Source: Coriaria nepalensis (Eukaryota > Streptophyta > Magnoliopsida > Cucurbitales > Coriariaceae). Taken from it: a DNA stretch of 64,000 bases. The translations under genes were made by a program, and so were the position numbers. The stretch is taken from contig CP114489.1 in the NCBI GenBank assembly GCA_027186245.1, positions 5,649,501-5,713,500 of the forward strand. The letters run 5' to 3'. Positions 36,813 to 49,470 of this stretch are shown one piece after another. A model generated the notes under the pieces. That model searched no databases and was not told where the DNA came from. It saw only the letters and a program-made list of their open reading frames with translations. Position 1 is the stretch's first letter. Each line of letters begins with the position of its first letter.

Positions 36813-39800
36813 TCAGTCATCCAGCTCTATAAGCTGAGCCCGTCTTTCAGCTGCTTTCTTCCTAACGAAAATGCCCCATCTAAGGGCTGCCTTAAGCTTA
36901 AGCCAACCCACAACAGCTTTTCCGGATGATCTGGTCTGTTCGTCCTTGAAATTGTAGTTTATAGATGGAGTTGTAGGCATATATGTGGAAGATGCGGATA
37001 AATATGGGTAAGTATTTTCACCTATGACATTTGTGGAGGAGGTGGGACCATGTCTGTTTCCTTCCATGTTGAATATTCTAAGGAGATGTTGCATATCGTC
37101 GTTTTCGAGAATCTCATGGCTTCTCATTCGGATTTCTTCCTCAGAGAAGAAATCTTCTGTAGGTCCCTTGTAAGGAAGACTGGATGATGTGTTGACTGTC
37201 TGGAAATATGATGATGATGTTGATGGTTGTTTACAAGGAAGATTGGACGATGTGTTGACTGGCTGGAAATATGATGATGTGGATGGTTGTTGGCCAAGGG
37301 CTAGCATGTTTTCAGTTCTTGAAAAGAGAGGTCCCTGTGAAAGGCTGATTAATTGGTTTTGTGAAGGGAATGGAGTAGGGCCACCAAATTGCATTGTGGG
37401 AGTATTGAGATTCAAGTTCTGTGATTGGGCTGTGAATTTGGAAGCCATATTGTTGTTGTCACCTGAAGCAGGGAGAGAGAAATGTAAAATCAGTAAATAA
37501 GTACTAGATTAGTTAACACACAACTCAGGAAGTATTCTAAAGAGAGTAAAATGAAGGGTTTCAAAGTATGACATGGTCAGTGCTAAGATTACTACTTGCA
37601 TGCATATCACAACATCCCTATGGGCTTGAGCTGTAGGAATTTCTAACACCCAGCAGCTGCTTTCTACCTCTACAAGAAGCGAATAGATCTGTACTAACTA
37701 TACATTTACCTCCAACTGGGACGACTGAATCCAAAGAGGGCTGCTCTGACGGAATGGAAGCTGGCAGGCTGGGTAGTCCATACTGCTGATTGAAGACATT
37801 TGAGTAACCTTGTGAGCTAATTGGATCTTCAGTTTGAGAAGCGCCTGAGATTGTATTCTGCTTAAAGCTTAGAAGAGATGCGCCATCATACTCAATAACA
37901 TGCATCCAATTGCCATATGCCTTCTTAACCAAAGTGTCCACATATACCTGTAAGAACCCATTCATTGAAATTTTTAGCCACGTTTGTTTCATTTTCAAAA
38001 AGGAAGCTAACTTTTTAGTTGGAGTATTTTAGTCTTAGAGAAAAAGAAAAAAAAAATTATAATAGTTCAAGTTAGAGACCTCAAATGTGATATTAATAGC
38101 TTGCCATATGATTTTTAGTACAATATGTTATGTCCAAGATATTATGACTGAAACTTAATAGTACTCCGAAGAAAGAACCAGATATCAAGAGTAATTCCAG
38201 CTTCAAACTAGCAATGCTTTATACCCAAACAGATAACCACTATTTGAGAGAACAATTAATAAACTACCAGCTGCTACTTATGGACGTTTATGCGGAAGAT
38301 GTTTTGAAGATGAAAGAGTTACTAGAGGAGACTGCAGTGACTAACCTTCTGACTGTCGGAGAGAACATCAGATGAGTGATACTGTCCATTAGTGATTAAG
38401 CCACTCAGTTCATAGATATTGTTAAATACCACACCAACATTCCTTGCATCATCGGGATAGTAAACATAGAGTTTCCCACTTAGAATACAGGTCTTTGCAT
38501 GCTCTACAAGAACATCCCACATCTTATTTGACATGCCACTACCAAGAATCTACAAAAGATGTACAGCAAACAAATTAAAACTTATAAACCATCAGATATG
38601 GGTTCAGAACCAACAATAAACCCTACATGCTTACATTCCGCAACCTTTGTGAGTCTCTAACCGCTAGCCTCAGAAAGTCCTCAACAGTGTATATTCCAGC
38701 TTTATTCAGCTTTTTGTGAAATGATCCATCTTTTCCAATCTTCTCCAATCTCCAGACCTCATCACTCAATGCAGGTGGATAATGCTTTTTGTATACTACA
38801 AAATAACACACCAAGTTACCATCTGTTTAACAATAAGCATAAACACAATTGTACCAGGGTACTAACTAATGAACTCACATTCTCCACGGTGATCCTTAAC
38901 AGCGAAGGCATCCGTTTTTGCTTCACGTATGCGAATGCCCTCAGAATTCTCTGAGGCAACCTTCAAACCCAGCCTGAATTTCCTGCTTCTTATCCAGCTA
39001 GAGTTGTCAGTAAAAGTCAGCTCCCCTAGTGTTCCCACACCTTCCTTCAGAGTAACTTGCAAATCCCCATTTAGAAGGGGCCTTTTTCCTTCACGCTCCT
39101 TAACGACATGACTGTCAAACTCTTCTTCAGTCCAGTTATCATCATCTTCACTGTTGAAATCACCTTCAAGCACAACGATATCTAGCTTCACCGAGGACTC
39201 TGGACCTGATGTGACTACACGGTCGGTATTTGCATCAATCAGAACAACATGGATTGAGGCCCCTTGCTCCCCTTCTACTTTCCCACCCGTAAAGAGAGGA
39301 AGAGAAAACATTGACCTGAAGTGAAGCTGCAAGTTTCTTCCATCAGGCCCTTCAATACATTTTGGAGAAGACCTGCATTTGTTTGGTCATAAGCATATGA
39401 ACCAAATAGAGAGCACCATAATGAACTTCTAGAAAAGAAAAAATAAAACATAGAAAAAATAAAACATGGAAAAAGGGCTAATTTGTCATGACTGGAGCTG
39501 TCCAGCTTGCAACTCATCCTTACTTCAAGCCTACCTGTGACTCTGCCCTATGCTATCATGACAAATTATGGGAAGACACAGCTTTGAAGTTTGAGCCATT
39601 ATCTTCCAAAAAAGAATTACCTTCCTGTAAGTTGAGCAGGTCCTAATTTTGCTAAAGCACGCTCCACTTCTTCACTAACCTGATAAGTAGAGGAGTAAGA
39701 AGAAATGCATCAGAACCCACTTGTTTAGACCAATGGATGGACCGTTTCAGTAAACATGTTTAAGTAGCCGAAAAGTATCGCAATAGAGTTGCATTCGCAA

Positions 39801-40484
39801 AGGAAACATAACACTCGAACAGGGAGAAGATCTAGATGAGATTTGCATTTGCAAAGGAGACATAGCACTTGGATAAGGAGAAGATCTAGATGAAAGTTAT
39901 ATATCTTACTACTCTTCTAAGGATAGGCTCCAATGACGAGCAGAGTTTCTGCAGACTGTCCACCTGGAGAGCTTCAACAATTACACTGCATTGAATTTCA
40001 CATCTCAGCTAAACATGCCCATATAGACAAAATGCACCTAGCTTAAGAAACTCACTGCACTCCAAATGATATATGAACAATATTATAGATACAAAAGTTA
40101 ACGCAGGGATTCATTCCCTAGGTCAATATCTAAGTAGTAGCCACATTTTCTAACTGGCCAGAGGAAACTACAACTACGATTATTTTCATTTCTCAAGTCT
40201 CTTCGCATCATTTTACAAACAATTATAATACGAATCTTATGATTCATGTTCGATTACGAAAATAATAAAAAAAACACAGAATTTCTAATCAAAGCTGTAC
40301 GTCAAGTTTTAAGGACAGAAAAAAAAAGGATTGAAATTGAACTATCAGAGCGAAAAGAATTACAGAAGTACCTGGCTAAAGCAGGTCTTTTCCTCTCGGG
40401 CTGGCCTTCTTCAGCTGAAGCTGGATCTAAACCTCTCTTTTCTCTCGCCATACTGTTCGATCTTTCCATATACCTAGTCTGCAT
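36813..40484 (-). CDS. CBP60: Calmodulin-binding protein 60 (CBP60 B/C/D group)
   Basis: Eight exons join in frame to 664 residues: 40484-40372, 39985-39910, 39679-39621, 39372-38879, 38795-38635, 38549-38346, 37947-37710, 37462-36813. The N-terminus is basic ([12 protein letters not shown], a likely nuclear signal). The CBP60 central domain begins with [20 protein letters not shown] and continues through [25 protein letters not shown]-like and [20 protein letters not shown] segments to the [20 protein letters not shown] block. The C-terminal 36 residues ([20 protein letters not shown]) form the amphipathic Ca2+-calmodulin-binding helix of the A-F group, unlike SARD1/CBP60g, whose site differs or is lost. 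CBP60 proteins are plant transcription factors in immunity and growth. Exon 8 carries a 21-residue duplication. The 5' side is CT-rich with a GA run at about 40841-40861. Confidence 0.93.
37172..37297. repeat. 63-bp tandem duplication inside CBP60 exon 8
   Basis: AAGGAAGA(C/T)TGGA(T/C)GATGTGTTGACTG-like sequence occurs at 37172 and again at 37235, a 63-bp step that keeps the frame. On the protein it gives two copies of a 21-residue [15 protein letters not shown] unit in the disordered linker before the calmodulin-binding helix. Confidence 0.8.
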
Positions 40485-42860
40485 CTTTCAACAGAAAATC
40501 CAAACGAAATCTCCTGCTTGCTTCCAAAGAAAATGTGCACGGCTTACAACAGAGTCTAATAATAAACCGTTTGTCTCACTTCAACTTCTCCAGCTTCCAG
40601 AATCAAACACAGCTTAAAAGATCTTATCTAAGATCAAAAAGCCAGACGCACTAAACATAAAAAGGAACTCGTTATCTTTCCTTTTCCTTTCTGTAGGTTT
40701 TCTCAGTAACCAAACAGATTATAACGCAAAAGAAAAAGAAAAGGAAATTATTCCTCTCTTGCAATGATTCGAAAAACAAAAATTCAGAGTGAAAAAGTAA
40801 AAGTTGCCAAAAGGAGCGGGAAAGGAAAAAAAAAAATTGAGAGAGAGAGAGAGAAAGAGAGAAAATTTTGGCGATGAGAATCAGAGAAGTTTTAACCAGA
40901 AGGGTCTGCGAATTTTCGCTCGAGTTCGTTCTTTTTGTTCGAAATACAATGACGGCTCTCACTCTCTCTCTCAAGTTTAACAGTGACGAATCTTTCTGAG
41001 TGGTGGTTGGGCGGTGGCTGGATCTCTTCGAGATCAGGGGATCAGCGTGATCTGGAGCGTTGGAATTTTATCGAGGAATACTGACCGTGGATTGGGTCAG
41101 ATTTGAGAATCTTTCTTTTTTTTTTTTATGTTATTTTTTGTTTTCCAATATGTTTGGCCACGTGGGAGTCTGATTTGGTGGGTGTTTTGTGTTTGCGAGG
41201 AGGAGCGGGTTGATTGTGAGCTGGTAAAACCAGCCGTTAGATTTTCTCATAATGTGTGATCATTTTGATCTTAATCACGGCAAGAAGCAACTAGGCACAA
41301 ATCATTTACCTAATTTACTTCATTAAGTTGACAACTAGGCAAAAAATTATTTTAGGAAACTATGATTTATCCTCAAAATTTTTATAATTTTATAAAGTTC
41401 AATGACATTTTTTTCCTTTTAAATTAAGGTTTATTTACTTTTAGTTTGTGTAATTTACTTTTTTATAAATGTATTTATATGTAGCTTTCGAATAATTTGT
41501 TACTTTATCTTAATTTAAATTAGACCGTTTAATTTCTCTAGTCGATATTTAGATGGCCGGTATTATGTGACAAAATTTTAATATATCAGCATCAATCATA
41601 TTATATATATATATAAATTCTTATTTTTAATCTTGCTACACCAACAATAAAAAATATAAACTATAAATTCATCACAAATTTATTATTTTCATTATAATTT
41701 TATCCAAAATATCATTATAATTTCTATTTTCTATCCTTACTAGAGCTGAGATCGAGCTCGACCTCCATCAATTGAGTCTAGACGGAGGTCGAGTTCAATC
41801 TGAGCTCTAAACTTCTTTCAATGGAGATCAAGCTCAGACTTTCATTAATGGAGGTGTGAGTTTAGATTTGAGTTTGGGTGAAAATGGGATGGAAAACAAA
41901 AGAAAAGGGAGAAAATAAAAATTATTTGAACAAAATTATTAAAAAAATAATAAATTTTGGATGAATTTATTATATTAATTTTTTATCGACAATGTGACAA
42001 GATTAAAAATCAGAATTTATATATGTGTTAATATAATTGATGCTGACATATTAATACTTTGTTATGTCAGCACTAGTCATCTGAAAATAGATTAGAGGAA
42101 CAAAAAAATCTCATTTAAACTATACAAAAATTAAAAAGTTATATATAAATGCATGGATGAATTTATTAAACTCAACTATACATGAACTAAAAATTAAACT
42201 TATCGTTCTTATCTTACTAGACTTAGTATTTCTAAATTATTACGCTTTAAAAATTACTTCTCAAACTACTCTTAGATCATAATTGATTTCCCTCCACGTG
42301 CCTCTCACATACCTCCTGCCAAATAAATTTCAATATTAACTCAAATTAAGTTTTTTTTTTTACCCTACAAAATTTATTTTGTATAGTTAAACACTTAATT
42401 ATCTTAATTTATATTCATTTTACTCTTAAATTTTGTTTTCATATTTTCTACTAAGTTTTCACCCTTAAAATAACATCTTCCACCTTCCATCATTGTCACC
42501 GCCGTCCTCCGTAAGGAGATATCTCTCTCTTTTTCTTACGATGGAGGAGGTTCTCTTACGACTGAACAAAGAAAAATCATTCAAGTTTGGTTGCATATAT
42601 TAATAAATAAAAAAGTTCAAGAGTTAAAAAAATGAATATAAAATTTTTATACAGTTAAATTTATAATTTTAGATTATTTCTAACGCCTGTGAGTGATTGG
42701 TGGGGTGGTGGAAGAGGAACATGAAGAATGTTGTTTTAGGGCTAAACAAATGAAAAATAAAGTTGGAATGAAAATATAAAAACAAATATAAGAGTTTAAA
42801 AATGAACAAAAATTTTCTATATGGTAAAATTTATAATTTTAGATTATTTTTGTAATATAA
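40485..42860. other. CBP60 5' region and gene-free spacer
   Basis: The first 500 bp are the probable CBP60 leader and promoter (CT/GA-rich, A-rich). From about 41200 the sequence is AT-rich, with a GAGCTC-rich patch at 41744-41880 related to the blocks at 43.5 and 45.0 kb. No gene recognised. Confidence 0.45.
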
Positions 42861-42869
42861 TCGAATGGT

Positions 42870-45560
42870 GGATATGTGGTGAAGGGGTGTATTCATAGAA
42901 AATTGATTTAAGAAGTTGAAGTAGGTTAAAAAATTTTAAAATAAAATTTTGGGGCAAAAATTTAAAACAAAAACTTAATGCCAAGAAATTTATTTGGCAA
43001 AAAGGCATGTGAAGGACATGTGAAAAAGGGGGAGGGGGAGAGGGGGGAGGAGGAGAGAGAGGAGCATTTCTAAAGCGCGGTAGTTCTAAATATTATTTAG
43101 ACTTTTAAAAATTATACTAATTCTTTTAATGAAGTTAATTTTTTTTTCATCCCTATGTAGTTGATTGTTATATATTTATCCATATTGCAGTTCTATCAAA
43201 TTTTTTTGTCCATTTAAGTCCTTTTGACAAGGTTTTCTAGCAGTCGAGCTGATATGATGCTTTTTTAACACATCAGCACGCATAATTAGATGGATAGGTA
43301 AATTTAGATTTTTTTTAGTATTTCCACTTAATCAACAAAAAATTAAAATTATAAATTTGACCTCATTATTTTTTTTTCTTTATAACTTTATCCTATAAAT
43401 TTAATACTACATTTTCCCACCTCTTTTATTTAGTTTTTTTTTTTCTTTTATCCACCCTCCCTCTATCTCGAGCTTGAAGCTCCAAAGCTCCATGGAACTG
43501 GAGTTTAAAGCTCCAATCTTATAGAGCTCGAGATCTGGAGGTTTCCAGTTCCATAGAACTGGAGCTTTGAATTCTAGATCTATGGAGCTTTATAAAGCTT
43601 AAGCACCATGAAATGGATATGGAATTTGAAGCTCCAAGTTCATGGAGGGGTGGAAAAAGAAATTATAATGGAGGGAGAAATATAAAATATACAAACTTTT
43701 AGGATAAAATTATAAACAAAAATTAAATAGGGTCAATTTGTCATTTAACTTTTTATTGATGACATAGCAATATTAAAAATCCAAATTAACACATTTCATT
43801 TAACTATTCTTTTTGTTGGTTAAAAGAAAGCCAATTTAGCTCAATTGCGGAAAATTCTATAAGAAAGATTAAAAGTCTAATTTTTTTTTTATATAGATTA
43901 AAAAATTAGTTGAAATTATAGTAGGGATGCGTTGAATTATAAGGAGACACAAAAATAAATTTACCTTTTTTTGTTATTTGGATTTCCACTAAACTATTTA
44001 GTAAAATTATGAATTACACATTGTTTTTTTTTTTTACTAAAAGGGACTTACATGATATGCGATTAATAAAACTAATTCTAAGAGTTTAAATAATTATATT
44101 GACCTCTTATATATATAATTTTATAATATTTATTTTTGAATTGTTTTTCTTTATTTCATTTTTACATTACTCCAATAATCAATTGCTCCACTATCATTAC
44201 CCCCTCATTGTCAGACCCACACCATCCCGCCTCCGCCACCTCCGCCACTATCCTACCTCATTGTCAGACCAATGATGTCCGACCAAGGTTGGCCTGATCC
44301 ATTATATTGGATCATAATCGGTTATTTATCCCTCACAAAAATTGAGATGATCAAGTCGGTCAGATTACAAGATATGTGTGAAGGAGTGTATTCAAGGAAA
44401 TTTGATTTAAAAAGTTTAAGTAGGTTAAAGAATTTAAAAATAAAATTTTAGGGCAAAAATTAAATAAAACTTAATGTCAATCTTGACATTTATTTGACGA
44501 AAAGGCACGAAAAGGCACATGAAGGACATGTGGAAAGGAGGAGGGGGAGGAGCATTTCTAAAGCGTGGTAGTTCTCAGTCTTATTTAGACTTTTAGAAAT
44601 TATACAAATTCTTTTAATGATAAATTTATTTTTTCATTCCTATGTAGTTGATTGTTATATATCTATCCATATTATAGCTCTACCTAATTTTTTAATCCAT
44701 ATATAAATCAAATTAGACATTTAAATTCTTTTGATAGAGTTTTCCGATAGTCGAGCTGACATGATGTTTTTTTAACATGTCACGCATAATTAAATGGGTA
44801 TGTAAATTTACATTTTTAGTATTTTCACTTAATAAAAAAAAATTAAAATTATGAATTTGACCGAATTATTATTTTTTCTTTATAACTTTATCCTACAAAT
44901 TTATATTTTAGATTTTCCCCCCTCTTTTATTTAGGTTTTTTTTTTTCTTTTATCCACCCTCCCTCTATCTGAGCTTGAAGCTCCAAAAAGCTCCATGGAT
45001 TTGGAGTTTGAAGCTCCAATCCTATATAAAGGTCGAGCTCTAAATCTAGAGGTTTCCAGCTCCATAGAATTGGAGTTTTGAATTTTAGATCTATGGAGCC
45101 TTACGGAGCTTGAGCACCATTGAATGGATTTGGAATTTAAAGCTCTAAGCTCATGGAAGGGTGGAAAAAGAAAAAGGAAATAAAATAAAAAGAGAAACAT
45201 GAAATATATAAACTTTCGGATGATATTATAAAAAAAAAAATTAAATTGGGTCAAATTTGTGATTTAAACTTCTTATCGCTAATATAACAATATTAAAAAT
45301 CTAAATTAACACCTGGCATTTAACTATTCCTTTTAGTGGTTAAAAAAATGCTACTTTAACTTGATTGCGGAAAATTCTATTAGAATGATTACAAATATAA
45401 TTTTTATTATATATGAACTAAATAATTGGTTGAAATTATAGTAGGGATGCATTTGTATGAATCCGAACTATATAAAGATAACATAATTAATTTACCTTTT
45501 TAAAAAAAATTTAGATTTGCACTAAACTATTTAGCAAAATTATGAATTACACCGAATTAC
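42870..45560. repeat. Two-copy tandem duplication, about 1.49 kb period
   Basis: Copy A (about 42870-44022) and copy B (about 44374-45555) align over most of their length at an offset near 1486-1530 bp. Shared blocks include GAGCATTTCTAAAGCG.GGTAGTTCT (43061/44546), CTATGTAGTTGATTGTTATAT (43154/44640) and an inverted-repeat-rich GAAGCTCCA/GGAGTTT block (43472-43645/44971-45155). Between them lies a 350-bp unrelated segment with CCGCCTCCGCCACC. No protein-coding potential is apparent. It may be an old non-autonomous element with two terminal copies or a local duplication. Confidence 0.75.
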
Positions 45561-45877
45561 ACACAAAATTAGGAATTATAAAAGGCCCTATTTTTTAGAT
45601 CTCTATATGAATGGATTTAACATCGTTTGAACATATAACTCTCATTTATAGAATTTGCTATAAAACGATGAGCACTCTTATCTCTTAGATGCAGCCGCTA
45701 CCTGCTAACATCAAGTAAGGAGAGCCACTTTGTTCCTCACAAATGCAGAGAAGAGCATGACAATGATTCTAAAGACCATATCTTGGAATCAAATTCAATT
45801 CCCGGAGAATTGGATCTCTGAGTAAGCAATTCCAGTTCCTAAACTTGCACCCAGCGAACTAAGCCAAATCGTTGAAA

Positions 45878-46510
45878 GGTGATGATGAGCCCGTTTCAGC
45901 ATCAGCCCAGCCCACATCAAAGCATCACCGACATAGGCCCGGATGCTCATGCATTGTCTGCATGCAGCCTCCAAGTGGTAAGGGCCCATGATACGAGCCC
46001 ACATGCGCTTGCACGGTCTGTCTAACTGTAAAACTTCGTGATCAGAAGAAACAATATGGGAAAGACGCAGGCACTACTCACAGTATTGAGCCACCTGCAC
46101 TGGCTGAAAAATCAGTGGATGATAACGATGATGAATCCATTCTTTGTAGTCATGCTGTAAATAGTAGTCCGAGCCCAAAAAGGGCAGTTGATGTTGGGTC
46201 TGATAATGACTTGAACAAGATGGAAACTTCTACTTCACCCTTCAAAGCCCGAATCGATTTGAATATTCAGCCAGAGAGGGAAGAAGAGCTTTCAACAAGT
46301 TCAGACTCTGATATAATAACGAAGTTACCTCAAGATGGTAGTAATATTGGGGATAGAGTTTCAGTGGAGGAAGAAAAACATGGTAATGGTATTGACCTTG
46401 GTGACAATCACCGAGATTCAGACCAGGATCAGCCTGCAACTACTTGCATCAAGATGCCATCATCGTTTCAGACCGCTATGGTCGAGAATGGAACAATGGA
46501 TCATACGTAG
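45878..46510 (+). pseudogene. VAL: C-terminal relic of a VAL (HSI2-like B3) repressor gene
   Basis: One plus-strand frame from 45878 to the TAG at 46508-46510 matches the region after the CW domain of VAL1/2/3. It has [20 protein letters not shown] (45920-45979), a second cysteine cluster PTCACTVCLTVK, then an acidic linker and SPFKARIDLNIQPEREEEL, which includes the EAR-type LDLN-like repression motif (DLNIQ). An in-frame TGA at 45989-45991 cuts the cysteine-rich part, and the basic RRFKTLMMRR segment usual after the second cluster is missing. No B3, PHD-like or CW domain can be found in the 5 kb upstream. VAL proteins silence seed genes and FLC through Polycomb. This copy cannot do so, unless a short EAR-only peptide is made from an internal start. 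Confidence 0.8.
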
Positions 46511-46921
46511 GAGGAATATATGTCATAGTGATATTTATCTGGTGGTATTAGGTAGTTGATAAAAAAAACTGGCTTCTGAATTGAATTGTTTCATCAGTTT
46601 GTGGGGATATAAATGAACGACTCTTTCTCACAATACTGAAATTGCTATCGTCATTTTTTTTACTCTAGAACCATTTTACCCTCAATTTAATAGGAGTTAA
46701 TTTCGGGAAACTTTCAATTAGTTTCGTCGCTCGCCTGCATACATACCTTAGCTGCTTTCCAAAAAATATTTTCCCTATTAGGATGAGTCTCATCCTTACA
46801 TCCACAATCCCTACATCTTTTAAGTTAGTTAACGAATCTTCCATGGTAACAAATCCAACGAACCAGAAAATCTGAGTCTTAACTATCACAAGAAGCTCAA
46901 CACACCACCAAAGCATGAAAC
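46511..46921. other. VAL 3' flank and an unassigned segment
   Basis: 46511-46650 may be the old VAL 3' UTR. A minus-strand frame at 46665-46916 (83 codons, with FGKQLRYVCRRATKLIESFP) ends where the copia element begins. I do not recognise it and it may be chance. Confidence 0.3.
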
Positions 46922-49470
46922 CGTTGGAAAAATTAGTATATCAATGAAAAGTCAAAGTTGATTCGGGTTCTCCTTTGTAAGAGCTTCGAATCGGTATATG
47001 GTACACTCAAAATGATTAATGGGTGAATAAGAAATTGAATCTCAAAGTGCAACCATTTTATTATGATATTTAATAAACAAACTTAATGTATCATTAAGAT
47101 TATAACAAGTTTCATTACTTATGTCAAGCAGTTTTACAATAATAATTCTGTGATGTTTGAAATATAATTGTTCACTATAATAATTATTTCATAATTGTTT
47201 AAATCACTAATACAAGTTTTATGTGATTTTCAGAAATGAGTTCAGAAAGTATCCAAGAAGCTACCACTGTTTAGACAATCTCGCTGGTTACTCAAACTCA
47301 TGCTGCTGTAGTTTGTCCCATAAATCATGGGGAGCGACCTAAGAAATTTAATGGGCAGAATTTCAAGATGTGGCATCAAAAGATGATATTCTACCTGACT
47401 ACACTGAATCTTGTGAAATTCTTGAAGGAGATAACTCATGTGCTCAAAGATGATGAGCATCATATCCAATCATTCAATGATGTTGATGCTTGAAATCATT
47501 ATGACTTTCTGTGTCGGAATTATTTTAAGTGAAACCTTCCAAGTAGCTGTTATCATTGAGAAGTTGCTGCGCAGATGGAAGGATTTTAAGAACTATCACA
47601 AGCATAAGCGAAATGAGATGAATATTGAGAATCTGGTTGTTAAGCTTCGGATTGAAGAAGATAATAGGAAGTTAGATAAGAAAGGGGTCGCTCAACATGT
47701 GGCAAAGGTAAATGTTGTGGAACATTATCGAGGTCTCAAGAAAATAAATCATAAATTCGGTCCGAAAGGAGGAATCTCTAAGAAGCAAACAAAATTCCAA
47801 GGAAAATGCTTCAACTGTGACAAGATGGGTCATAGAGCTTTTGGACTGTAGGCTACCGAAGAAATGAAGCCAAAAAGTAAATCTAATGGAAGACATCACC
47901 CAAGATATTTTTGAAATCAATCTTGCTGCTGTGGTTTCAGAAGTAATTTAGTGGGGTCCAATCTGAGAGAATAGTGGATTGATACTAGTGCCACTAGGCA
48001 CATATGCTCAGACAAAGGGATGTTCGGGGCTGCTTCTAAGGGAATTAACTTGGGCATAATTCTTATCAACTCTTCCAGAACTAGGCAGATGTTCAAGGCT
48101 AAAATGAACATAAAAATGAAAAATCAAGTGTGTCAGGTAAAACTCTTGTGTGAAGTATATTATTGTTTATATGAATGTCAGAACTGTTCAAATACATCGT
48201 GTCTATTGATCAGCCAGTAAAATTAATGTACTTTTACAAAAGAAGGTTCAAAGGTTGATACTACCTATCCTATGCAGGTTTCAAACCGTCGAACTCTATC
48301 TCCAGGTCAAAAACGTTTTAATGTTGAAAAACGTCTGTTTTAGTTAATTCGTCAATTTCATTCATGTGGGAGATTGTTGGAAAAATTAGCATATCAACAT
48401 GCTATGTTTATGCTCGATTTTGAGTGGGGCCCACTTTGTGTAAATGAAAAGTTTAAATTGATTCAGGTTCTTCTCCATGAGAGCTTTGAATTAGTATATG
48501 ATACACTAAAAAATGATTAAATGAGTGAATGAGAAATTGAATCTCAAAGTGCAACCATTGAAATAGTTTGAAAGAAAAAAAATAGAGGAAAATTTTATCC
48601 CATATTGAAAAGGAAAACAAGTGGGAGAGTGTTTATATAGAATTACACATTTGTTAATGGGTAATAAAATATAAGCTAGAATACTCTCTCTTGCGCGCGC
48701 CCGCAGGGGGGTGCAAATCCGGACTGAATCGGACTTGGCTCGTGTGCTCCCGCACCTGGGCACGTCGAATGTCAGCCCGAAAACAACCTAGTTTGCCTTG
48801 GCCCTTTTTTATTTTCTTCTTGAATTTTTTTTTCTCTTCATCTTCTTCTGCAAAACCGTATGAAGATGAAATGTTGTAATTTAATCTCATATTAAATTTC
48901 AGATTAATTCTCATTAATATCTTCTTCCCTCATGAGCCTATAAATTGGCTCTCCTCTCATTTGGAAACACACAATCAGAAACAAAATCCTCTATTTTCCT
49001 TCTTCCTTTTAAAGTTCTAAGTTTCCAGTGCGGTAGAGTTCGAGCCACTGTTTGAGCTCATCGAGAATAGTTCGGTGGTGCGCCTCTTCTATTCGTCTCC
49101 ATTGTATCCTAGGAGACAGACGTCGTTCGACCTTCTACACCGATGTGAGGGGCGAATCTATTTAAAGGAAACTATTGCATAACAAGGCCTCGGTTTGATT
49201 CTCGGTTACTGTTCTGTTTTTTCATATCATATTTTATTTATTTTACTATTTTGTTTATTTTTTTTCCAGATTTTGTTTTGTTCTACTTTACTGCTTTATT
49301 TTATTTTTTACAGATTATATTATATTATGTTCAATTTTACTGTTCTATTCTGTTTCTTATAAATTATGTTTTATATATTATTCTATTTTACGGTATCACT
49401 GCTTCTTTATTTATTGTTCGCACTTTGTTCACCGTATTCTATTTATTATATATACATAAAATTTCCAACC
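46922..49470 (+). mobile_element. Ty1/copia relic with 5' LTR remnant, gag, protease and 3' LTR
   Basis: The right LTR runs from TGTTGGAAAAATTAG at 48375 to ATTTCCAAC at about 49470, with matching inverted ends and a purine tract before it. The left copy starts at 46922 with CGTTGGAAAAATTAG and keeps only its first 130 bp before diverging. Flanks GAAAC (46917-46921) and GAAAA (49471-49475) look like a five-base target duplication with one change. Between are gag pieces (ERPKKFNGQNFKMWHQKMIF at about 47333, zinc knuckle CFNCDKMGHRAFGL at 47810) and protease (WIDTSATRHICSDKGMF, about 47975). The frame is broken, and integrase and RT are deleted. Confidence 0.85.

Noticed and set aside
44931..45254. 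107-codon minus-strand frame in the duplication
   Set aside because: Its content derives from the GAGCTCC repeat block, and the other copy does not keep the frame.
45795..46004. 69-codon minus-strand frame over the VAL relic
   Set aside because: Antisense shadow of the cysteine-rich VAL segment, which is the recognisable one.
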